A DNA stretch of 40,071 nucleotides, taken from Candidatus Omnitrophota bacterium. Its GTDB lineage: Bacteria > Omnitrophota > Gorgyraeia > VGKN01. The notes under the pieces were generated by a model. It searched no databases, was not told the DNA's origin, and saw nothing but the letters and a program-made list of their open reading frames with translations. Numbering within the stretch: position 1 is the first letter of the stretch; every line of letters begins with the position of its first letter. The stretch spans positions 1 to 40,071 of the forward strand of contig JAGVOB010000152.1 of the NCBI GenBank assembly GCA_020052955.1. Reading direction: 5' to 3'. Below are positions 15,801-27,800 of the stretch, one piece after another. The translations under genes were made by a program, and so were the position numbers.

Positions 15801-18800
15801 GCTGCCTGATTATTTCTCGGGCTTTCTCATAAAGATTTTCAGAATAAACCCTCTGTTCGGAGGGGCGACCTTCAAAGTCCTCTTCGCTCCTTAAACCGTC
15901 ATAATGTACCATACCAACCGATATATACCCCTTCGACAAAAGCTCATCTACCGGAACGCCCCATTCTCTCATCTGCTGGACAACCTTCGGAGACGTCACG
16001 AGCACAAAAGTCCTGCCGCTTTCAAGCAACTCTTCGATATAAGGCTTTAGTACCCCATCTCTGATTTCGACTTCTTCCGGATCAAATAGAGTGATCCTTC
16101 TTTCTGGATCCTCTGATGCAATAAGTGTTTTATGCTGCCTTATTTGTTTATAGAATGTTGCTTCCAGACCTTGTTTAACAGGAACAGCCGTATCGGTAAT
16201 AAATTTTTCAAAATATCGTTTCACTACATCCTGCCAGTCTGTAACCGACATAGCAAAGATAAGATTAATTAGAATAGCGGGGATAAGATATGAGGAGTAT
16301 TGAGGTTGGATTAATGACAGTATGAGGTATATAACTGCTGATAATGCGGTAAGTTTTAGACTTGCCTTTATGCCGGATATTCCTTCAGAGTCAGGAACAC
16401 TTATACCAATTGGGGTTATTTTGAGATTTCTCCATTCCAATCTTAATCCGGCATCCTTCAGATGGGCCCTTTCATGATACACGAAGGAGATATAATAGAT
16501 AAAACTTACTATGGCCATGCTTGGTAGGTTCAGGTTAGCCGGCTGTATGAGCCAGAATATAACGGCTATTATTGCTCCGATAAGATTAGACCAGGAGAGG
16601 GCAGAATGCGGTTTTTTACCTGATAAATCATGACGGATTTCACCCAATTCCACCTCTTTATCCTGAATTTCTAAAAGCAGGTTAAATATATCTCGTAATC
16701 CTGCTATGTGTTCCTCGGTTAATTTTCTTTCCCAGTATGCTGCAAATTCTTTTTCGTCGAAAACTCTTTTCAAAACAAGGCGTTCTAAGGTAGTTTCTAA
16801 ATCTGCTACGGGAACTTTAGAAGCACGCGAAATTCTGTTTATCAAGGTAGTTTTTGTCCTTTTTAAATCGCCAATCTCTTCTTCAAGTATTCGGCTTTCT
16901 ATTCCTAAATCCATTCTTTTCCTATTGTCTATAACACTTGCGAAAACCATTGCGCCGAAAATAAATCCCATATTCCCGAATACGTTATCAATATATGAAA
17001 AGCTTGCTAAAACAGCTATTATCAATAAAATGGTTATAAGAGCCATTAAAACCAGACGGTAAATCATCGGTTTCCTTGCGCCGGAGATTTCTACCTTGTG
17101 GACTTTATATCCCTGCGTACTAAGGGCTTTTGTTACGAGCGTCCTGGCTTCTCTTTCGTCTACCTGTGTCTTTTTGCCATATGGGATAACATCGCTTATC
17201 TCAAGTAGCGCTCTTACGCCTCCTTCTATAATTTCTCTTTTACCAAACAGAGTAACAGTTGCTCTGTAGCGCGGCCTCTGCACTATCATCGGCTTGCCGA
17301 ATAGAATCCTGGAAGCAAGCCGAAATATAATAAATGCAAATATAGCTGCTGCAGCTTTAAGCGCAGAAATCACAATAAGCGCTATAAAAGAAAAAGATGA
17401 TGATTGTAATGTATTTAATGTTCCAATATGTAAACCGGATAAACCTACAGGCAGCACATTTAAGATTCCGAAAGTAACGGCTACCCCCGTTATTCCTAAC
17501 ATTGGCCCTCCGCCTCTTGGCAGCAGAAAGGCATGAGTGCCTGCCTGCGCAGCGCCAGTCACGGAATATACAACCAACATGAATATGGCGCAGCTGATAA
17601 CTAAGATCGCTCCGATAATAAAGATAAATAATTTTCCATTGCCTCTCATCCACCTAGAGAATGAAGTAACTAGAAACCTTATTTGAAGTTTAATAACCAG
17701 CTCATTATACAGGCCTGGGACAGCCCACCTGTATATATCACCTACGATATAAAATATTTCTTCACGCGATAAACCTCTCCTTATTAAACACCCAATAATA
17801 GTATCAACAGATAAATCGCGCTCCGTAGTTAGGTCAAGTATGGCTAATCTATATAATGATGGAAATAACTTTATTGCTTCTTGCAAAGGCATAAAAACAC
17901 CATCTTCTGGTGTATTGAGTGCGGTAAACAAACAGGCTGCTTCATCAGCAACAAAAATCACGCCATGGAATTTAAATTCCAAAAACCATTGGATCTCAGA
18001 TAGCGACTGCATAACATGCACATCAGAAATTCCATGCTTAAAACCATAGCGTTTGGCAATGGCAACGTATTCTTGCAGATATGGTTTCCCTGCTCTAGCC
18101 TTATCACTACAGCCGTCCTTAACAGACACGCCGAGTTGCTTCTCTAGCCTTCTCCTTACTGGTAGCCAAAATTCTGCCTTACGAGGAGTGAATTCAGAAA
18201 ATACTTCTTTTACTATCCGTTTCATCTGTCGTCTTGGAATACTTTTCTCCAAGTCTGCTATCTCTCTTAATGGGTCTTCGGAAGACAAAATTATTCTTAT
18301 TTCGTCTTCTTCTTTGGTTTGGTCAGCGGCCTGCGGCGCGGCGGGACCAGTATCATTATTATCTAAATCAGAACCGTCCCCTTTTTTAAAACCTTCTGCA
18401 TCCGCAACCTCAGCAGGAACCAATGCGTCATCTTCTTTTTTGACACCTTTAATCACAAATTCATATCCGAACTTTCGAGAAACCCATCGATTTGTTATTG
18501 TATCGATGGCACAAAGAACTGGATCAAGAATTCGCACCGCGACCTGTAGCAACGGCGCATACCAGGGATAAATCGCTCTTTGATGTTCGTTATCCCATCG
18601 GTACACTCCAAATCCGTAGAGCGGAGCAAAACCATCCAGTTCAATGTTTGCCAAACCTAATTGCTCAAAGAGCTCTTTAAAAACCTCGGGTTTTTGTGGT
18701 TGTTCATAGCCATAACGCCATCGCCCCGGCGTTCTGCTCACGTCACGATAATCTACTCCATTCCACCACAAGGCAAATCGTAAAGAAAAGGAGTAATAAT

Positions 18801-21800
18801 TCGGTACGGCAACGATCACACTGCCTCCGGGCCTGGTTACCCGTATCATTTCTGCAAGAAGGTGCGGAATTTCCTGAGATGGGTAATGTTCAAGCACTCC
18901 TTCATTAAAGACTGTATCAAAACTGCCATCAGCTAAAGGCAGGGTATCTGATGTGTCATATTCCATGAACTGGACTTGTTTGCCCACCCCGCGCAACGCA
19001 GCACTTCTCTGGCTAGTTATCAAAGCTCTTCTGGCCACATCTATACCAACTGCTACTCTATTGGGATCTTCCTGAGCCCAGCGGATCAGGTTCTTCGCAG
19101 ATCCTGTCCCGACTTCAAGAATCTTATGGGCATCTGATGGGAATAGATTAGTAATCCGTCTATAAGCAGATCGGGTAAAGTTATTTAATTCGGTGTCGGT
19201 CGTGCGTAACACAGCAGCATCCTCCTGAACACTAAATCGATCTCCCCAAATCTCTCGTAGATTCCATGCCCGCCTATGACGAAAAGCATCAGGATCAACA
19301 CCCTCAATCACCACAACAAGATATCCTTCTTTCTGCGCCTGAAATAAAGCCCACGCGAACAGGGCATGATCAATTCCTTGTCGCAAGACTGATAGATCAA
19401 CTCGTATTACTGTTATAGTAACGCTGATATCTTTGCGTTCTATGCCAACAAAACCCAAGACTCTCCCTTCATGCTCTAAAACCCAGTATGCTGGCTGTGC
19501 CTGGATGATAACATCAGGAGAGACCGGCAGTACTCTCTGAAGGGTTTGGAATGGGTAAGCGGGGTACAATCGGGCGATATCATTAAGGTCATCCTGCCTG
19601 GCGGGCCGTATACTTCTCCATAATTCAGCCGGAATCCAATACTTTCCATTATAGATATTGAATTCTAGGATATCACCGGATAAGTGCAAAATTGGCCCTT
19701 GGGCAGCGATGGATTGCCTACTTTCATCAAGCACCTTGATATTTTTGTAATTTACTCCCTTTCGGTCGAGGTGGAGGGCGGAGGTGGGTGTTGGCGCGGT
19801 GGGGTCGGTTTGCAGCGTAGCGAGATTATCAGCAGCGTGCGCCAGTCTATCTATTGCATTTTTCAATTCTGGTTCTCGTAAAGGCGGTAATTCATTATTA
19901 TCTATGTAAAGCAATCTGCTAAGAAGCCTCTCATTAAGCAAATTAACAAGCACATATTGGCGTTTAGCAAGCAACAGATAAAGCGCCTCTTTCAGTTCTG
20001 CCTGCTTTTCTTCGTTAAGCAGCTCAATATCTAAGAAGAATTGTGCTGCTCCGACACTATAATATGCCTGTCCGAGACCACGAATAAATATTAAAGTGGG
20101 CTCTCTTAAAGAGGGGGATATCACCGCTGCTTCCTCGCTGAGATGCATCTGTTCAAGTATCTCTGTCCGTGCTGTTTTGAACGCTTCTCTGATGCCGGGG
20201 ATACTGTTCAGTCTTCTTAATTGCTCCTCATTCAGCTGTATAAGCTGTTGAGTCGGGCTGTAACACGTAAAATTACAACCTACAAAATCTGAGCCATGAC
20301 TTATCAATGCCGAACGATAATCGTAGAATAAAAATGAACTTTGTTCAGACCCATCCGTTCCATAAGGCATCCTAACGGCAGCAAAATTGCCGCTTCTTAA
20401 TGCGGAGTCTATTGCCGCCACTTGGGTATAATCATCTCCCGGGAGCATGCCGGCTGGCGGCCCTTCGTCTTCGCTCAGGGCAGGCGCGGCGGGGGATGCT
20501 GATAAATCTATCCTTTTAGGGGGATTGAGGATATGGTGTCCCCATGCCAAAATATTCCATATAACAAACCGCAATGGATTAGCTAAACGCTTCTGCCCCG
20601 CTAACGGGTCATAGACGTTATCGCTGCTAACGGGATAGAATTCAATATTCGGAAAAGCAATCTTAAATAGGAATAAAACCCTGGGCAGATGCATCGGGTG
20701 CGCCACAACAATAACCTTTTTGGGCAACGCTAATCCGGGATTTTCTTTAAAAATCTGGGCAAAAGAGCGGGGTTGAACTTGAGTACCTTTTTCTTGCGTA
20801 TCGGAAGGGGCGTGGTCAAGCCATATATTTTCTTTTATACCGCTTTGCTCAAGAACCCTGCACATCGCCTCTGCCTCTCTCGTACCGTTTTGTTCGTACC
20901 AACCACTTAAAATAATCCTATCGGCTTTCCCTTTTCTAAAAAGTTCTGCAACTTTTTTCGCTACGGCTTCTGTGGGCGCGCTTGGAGTGCCGTTTTTTCT
21001 CACGGATTCACCGAAAGCTAAAATGAAATCCGCTTTTTCTTCGGGTAAGCGTGTTTTAGAGAAATGCACGCTGATTATGCTTTTTAAAGCGACTTTCAAA
21101 ATAGCAAATAGGGATGGGGCAGAATCAGAATCAACTGGTGTAGCGTCTTTTCCCATAAGGCATGCAGTAATTACACTTATAGTGCCTATGATAAAGGTAA
21201 TAGGATAAAACAGAAATTCAACACCGTGGATAATAGGATCATTGAAGTCTAAGGAGAGATAGCCAATCTTTATAACTGGAATAGAAATCAGGTTATGTAA
21301 TAATCCATGGCTGCGGATGAATATATTGGAAGATGCCAGTTCTTCATCCACTGTAAGCTTGGGTGGACGGCCTATTACCTTAAACCCAAAAGCTATAACA
21401 TTGCCTGCTAGCAATAAACCTCCTAGAACAAGAGCTCCAATACCTATATATTGGCTTAAAAATACTGCAAAACCTGCTGTCAGGACTATAGCTAGGAAAT
21501 CAAAACTATCTCCTTTTCGATCGAGGTGGAGGCTAAAGGTGGGTGCTGGCGCGGCGGGGTCGGTTTGCGGAGCCAAAGGCAATTTTATGGTAAAAGTTGC
21601 GCCATCCGCATTATTCTCAGCAGTAATATCGCCTCCGTAGAATCTGGCAAGCCATCTGCTTTTTGCCAAGCCAAGGCCAAATCCGCCAAATCCTAGAGGG
21701 ACAGCAAAACGATCTGATAACGAATATCTCTCTGGAGATATAAAATTTACATAGAATCGTTCGCTTATAAGCTCTGGGTTAGCGGTAAAACCTGTATCAA

Positions 21801-24800
21801 ATATCCTGGGCAGCATATCCAAAGGAATACCGCCGGCATTATCAATAACCCTAAATACGATATTATCTTCTTCCTGTCCTATAGAAATTACTACGCTGGG
21901 ATTTATTTTATCTTTTTCAGTAAATTGGGTTACGGAATTCTTAAATAACTCTTCAAGCATGATAAAAATATCCCAACTAGCAGCAATAACAGGAGAAGGG
22001 GTGTCACTAATTTCAGCTTCAATTTTTATGCCCAATGGCAACCCGTTCTCCTTTGATCTTGCGGAGCGGTAGGTTTCAACAACACACCCTAAGATTCTTT
22101 TGAGTTCTTCTCCTGATAAGATATTTAATGAAAGTTCACGGTAAAAATAAAGGCCATAGGTAAAATTAAAAAATTCAGCTAATTCAAAGGAAAGGGAATA
22201 AGCCTGATTCAAGAGTTCCTGAGTTTCTCTATTTTGGGTAAGATACGCAGCACAAGAAGAAATCTTGGCAAAAAATTCTCTGAATAACAGATTGGAATCT
22301 CCTGTCTTAGATAAGTAGGGATTAATATAAATGGCTTTTAATGATTGGATGAATGCACAAAATTCTCTTACAACTATCCTTTCCTCTTCATGGCCTTCAG
22401 GCAATCTAGTCTTAGCTAAATTTGGGTAATCAGCACAGCTGCTCAAAGCGAATAATTCAGATACTGCTTTTTTGAAACCGTCAAAATCTTCCTCCGGTAA
22501 TTGAGGAATTACGGCAGTAAAGATGCGCTGCAAATCTCTTATCTTTTGAATAACTGTCCTATATGCCCTAGGCGCTATCTTGGCATAAAACGCCATCCTT
22601 GCTTGATCGTCTAAATTTGCGTACTCAAATTTTTTAGCCAATGCATAAAAATCTTTCGCTGTGCAGGGGATTACTGAGCCGGTCAGTCTTGTAATCTCAT
22701 CCAATTTCTCCGATACCTCATCTGAATCGGGCCTATTATCTGCCATATATTCAAGGGTTTTGGATATAATTTCTAACAATTCATCGTATAAATCGCCGAA
22801 TTTCTCCCATTCCTCTTTTTGTATGTTAAAGCGCTGGCCAATAATATCTCTGGTCAATTTATAAGTATTAAAACTAAACGGCTCTATTTTTTGCGGATGT
22901 TTTGTATGCAGAAGCGCCCATAATACCACGCCCAAGGCATACACATCCGAGCGGGGCTGGGGATGTGATTTACCTTCTCGCAGGTACATCTCAGGCGCGC
23001 TATAGCCTTCGGTTCCGGCGACTTCCTTACATACATAGCCTTTCTTATATCCAGTAAGAACCAGTCCAAAATCTATAAGAACCGGCCTTTTCGTTTTCTT
23101 TTCTATAATAATATTTGGAAGTTTTATATCTCTGTAAACTATATTTTGTCGGTGCAGATAGACAAGGACATCGCAAATCTCCTTAGCCCATCTTAATACA
23201 TCCAAAACCGTATAATCAACCGCCTCCTTATGCCCCTCAAGGGTTTTGCCGTCAATATATTCCATTGTAAAATAAGGCCTGTCCTCATAGGTGCCTTGCT
23301 CAAACACCTTCACAACATTGGGATGGTCTAAAGAGCACAATACTTCGTATTCCTTGCGCATCATATCGTGTAAATTATCCACGTCAAATACTAAGGCTTG
23401 TTTAGGGCTTATTTTTAAAACCACGGTTTTCTTCTCTTTTATATCTACGCACTTATAGATTTCTGCCATGCCGCCTGCTTTCATAAATTCAACCACTCTA
23501 TATCTGCCGTCAATAACACTGCCTAAGGGTATAGTAGCGGCCGAACTTGATGAATAAAACTGAGAAGCTGCAGAGAGATAACCCTCCTCCTTAACCAAAA
23601 AGCTCATATTTGTGGTGTAGTACTCGTGCGAATAATTAAAACCATTGCAGAGAAAATAGGTCAGTCTGGCATCTATTGCAAGCCGCTCATCTTCGTCCAT
23701 ATCCTCAAACGCCTCATGGCTTAATTCATGGAGGATTGCTGCTGAAAGGGCAATGAGGAAGGTATGCGCTGAGATTCTATTGTTTTTATACGATTCGAAT
23801 AACGATTTATTTATACCGATAAGGCCGTCTTTTCTGCAGTTTTCACCGAGGTTTTCGGATTTATCCAAGAGAGAGAGGATGAGTTCATTGGATTTTCTTT
23901 CTTTTAAGGCACTGATAAGGCTATCTTTGTAATCGGGGTCTATATTTCCTAACTCAGAGAGGGAATAGTCAAGAAGGCTGGAGAGGTCATATATCTCCTC
24001 TCTATTTATTGCTTTAAATGCCTGATTTAATAGCGCGCCGTATGCGCCGTCAGTATCGCTGACTATGCGCCAGTCTGCTGTCAGGTTTATGCCTGCCTTC
24101 TCAAGCGTAATCGGCTCTATATCCTTTTGCCTGTTTTCATTTAATACTGCCTCTTTTATAGCTTGGGGAGTTTGAATACCATTTCTGTCTATCGCGCCTT
24201 TAAGGTAGCAGTCTTGGTCTTTTATGGGGGAGGGGAGGTGGGATAAAACGCTTTCAGCACTAACTTCCAGAAGTTGTAATTTCTCTCTGGCCGAAGCTGT
24301 TATCTCCTCTGTAAAATCTTTAGCAACTTCGTTAAACACATTCCGCACTAACTCGGGAGCGCGGGTTATATTCTCATGCATAGATAAATCTGTTTCTTCA
24401 TCGCGGCGAGGTCTTCTTCTACCTTTTTTGCCCTTTGGCGTTTTTCTTCCTCTTTGCAGCCTGCCGCCCTCCCATTCATCATCATCTCCTCTAACCATTG
24501 TAAAAGGGGCTACTGCGCTAACCATAAATCCGATATTGCGCCAGGTATGAGCGTCAATGCCTAAGAACAAACCACCATTCGCCTGCGCCAAGAGCGAGAA
24601 TATAAACGGCAAAAAAGCGATAAGGTATATCAGGAGAAATGATGTTAAAAGCCTGGGGACTCTTGGCGCCAGTTTTGGGAGATAAATTTTAACCGGTTTA
24701 AAGAAGGTGTCATCAGGTTGTATTACACCCAATTCTATTAAAGAGCTCTTTAAAGAGACGGCTGCCTTAGTTAATATTGAGTCTCTTTTATCTGTGCATA

Positions 24801-27800
24801 AAATCACCTCTTTTTTTAAGCGGGCGCCATAGCCGCTCACTAATACGACAATCAGGCCTCTAAATTTGCTTCTTAACTCAAAATCTTCGTGCGCTCCTTT
24901 TTCGCCGATAAGCACAATCCTGCCTTCATCATCAATAGCCACAATATCAGGCAGGGGGATTTTTGAATAAGTGGGGATTAGAATCAGCTGTTTGGGGTCA
25001 GGGTCATCCACGGGGCAAAGCATAACAATCTCCGGGGCTTCTTTAAAACGGCTTACAAAATAGAACCTGCCATAGCTTCCGTATGAACTTATAAGATTTA
25101 AGGCAAACTGTTCTTCTCTTATAGCGGTATCTCTATGGCGTGTATCTTTACCTTCAAAAATAACTACCGGCGGCAGGGTTTTTACAGGTGAGTCTGTAAA
25201 AGGCAAGCCCCGGTGCAACTCTTCGTAATAGCGCCTTGCCTCCTCCATAGAAGAAGCCCAATCTGTTTTTTCCAAGCGCTCTCTTTCTCTATAAAAATCC
25301 GATAACATTCTTGCGTTACTTTTTTGTTCTAAAATAATTCTATATATGTCGCATATAGCGTCATATATTTGGACAAATCTACCGCTTTCTGGTGTTTTTA
25401 GGGCGTAGGATTTTGGAACCGCCGCAGGTTTCAGCATAGCCCTAATTTTACCAAGTCCCCTATCTGAAGACCTGATAAACAAAGAGACTGTGCTCTGATA
25501 AAATCCAGAGCTTTTTCCTCCAAACGCCTCAGCGTGCTCTCCGTCTACTTCAATGGAAATCCCGCCGCGCCCTAAAACAGCATCTCTGACGCGGCTTCTG
25601 TCCTCAGTTGATAAAACCCTATCGCCTGATTCGCCGATATGGAGTATGGGCACTTCTATCTTAGCCAAATCATCGGCCGTATTCCTTCCTGGCGCTATTT
25701 CTTCTTTCTTTGTCAGAATCCTCCAACCCTTGCCAACGAGCTTGAGGGCTTCTTCCGCCCAGTTTAAAAAATCATTGGCAGTAAGTTTAGGATATAGTTG
25801 CCTTAATTCACTGGCAAATGTATCTTCTATGCGCAGTCTAAACCAGTTTGTAATAGCATCTTTCTGGATGAATGGGCCAGATTGGTATATAAAACGTTCT
25901 ACATACTCTTGGATATCCTCATGCAACGCCAAAACAGCTGAGGAAATAACAGCGCCTTGGCATATGGCGTGAGGTATTAAGGGTTTCTCTATATCTTTTA
26001 AATCTTCCCTGCTAATCAATTGCCTAAATACGCTTTCTATGTATTTTATATGGCTATCAAGCGGGGGGTTAAAGTTACCATCGCTTAAACCCTGGCCGCA
26101 TAAGTCAAGTAAAAGAACGTGCTTAGAGGGATTTTTCCTTTGATACATCAAAACATAATCCTTGAAATCCGAACTTACCTTTGCGTATGGCGGCACAAGG
26201 ATAATAATTCCTGTTGGTTTTTCCTTTGCCTTGAATAACTGGCCGCGTATCATGATGCCGTCTGCCATTTTAAACTCGGCTATCTCTGCGCCTTCGAGTT
26301 TCACGGCTTTTGTTGAAGGCATAAGATATTCTGCCGCCATCATCAGCGATATAAGCCGGCCTGTCTCCGCAGGATTTTCTGGCAACTTGCGATGTCTAAT
26401 TATCCGTCCAAGCTCGCCAATGAGTTTTATATCATCCCTGCCAAAAACCCTGCACATCTTTCTGGATTTAAGGACCAGCGCTTTAAATATCAATCCCGCT
26501 GTTTCATCAAGGCTCTTTAAGTAAAATAACCTGATAAGCCTGGTTAAGGTTTTTGACTGGGTGGGTAAAAACGCGTCTAACCAAAATGCCAAAGACATGA
26601 AAATATTCGGAACAAACGACAAAAATGGGGACGTTTTTATTTTTCTCCCATTTCTAATTGCTTCATACCAGTCGCCTCTTTTTAATATTTCTGACACCAG
26701 AATATCTAAGATTAACAGGGTAAGGTTGGATATAGCAATGGCTATTAAGGGTATTTCAATGGCAGGGGCTATAGAAATATCAAACCGATTGGATACAATG
26801 TGAACGCCAAGATAAAGGATAAATGTAAGGATAGAGGTTATAAAGTTTGCATAAAGGCCTGCTAATTTTACCTCTGGCGGTGAGCGCCCTGTAGTTACAT
26901 TGCCTGTAAAGAAATCTTTTACCCCTACAGAGGTTTCAATGCCCATCTTCTTTGCCTTTAGATAGTGCCCAAGTTCCTGAACAGGAATTGCCAAAATTAA
27001 TAAAATTCTTTGAAACCAGTTAAGTTTCTCATATTTACCCGTAAAGATATTCGCGGTTATGGACTGGGTAGATACTTTTCGTTTAGACAGCTCTGGGATA
27101 GTAATCTGGCCTGTGCCAAGGGCAATATAGAGTTGTTCCTCTGATTTAAAACCAAAAAAATCCTTTCTTAATTGAATTTTTAACTTTGTAAATATAGTCC
27201 TGCCGAGTTCTAATGCTTCTTTCTTTATCTCTGATAAATCAGATAATCTTTCTTTCATTGCTCTATCATCGGCATCCGCTAAGGCAAGGCAGATATATAA
27301 CTCATCCGCATTGGCTAACACATTTCTTCTGACAAATGGCCTTAGAAAACCGCGCATTTCGCGGTCTCTTTTAATTTCTATACCCAATGCTTGCGCAAGG
27401 ACTTTTTTACCTTTAGCCACTTTTTCCCTTCTATATTCTTCGGGGTCAGTTTCAGTCATCAGCCTAAGTAAAAGAATTGTGCGGGCATGTTTGCATGTCT
27501 TTTCAATTTCGCTGCGACGCAGAGCGCCTTCACGACCTAAGAGATAACCGTCCTCTTCACAAATGGCTGTTACCGATTCTTCAGGAGAAACCTGATAATT
27601 CAAACCTTGCAAACGGGCTGGCGCTGAGCCAATTGTATAAACCTCGCCATCTTGAAATTCATCTGGCAATCTAAAAGCAACATGGAATTTACTGGTTGAT
27701 ATACCTTTGAAATCAGCGCTAAAGCGCTTATCTCCGGGTAAGTAGGGCAAAGCGGCAAAATCAGCGCTTGTTGCACCTTTCTTCAGCTGAAATGTGTGCA

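Noticed and set aside
18053-18571. Plus-strand frame of 172 codons, and similar frames at 38642-39160 and 36677-37138
   Set aside because: They lie wholly inside well-supported domains of the giant minus-strand gene (methyltransferase region, SDR domain, HEAT repeats) and show no recognisable protein.
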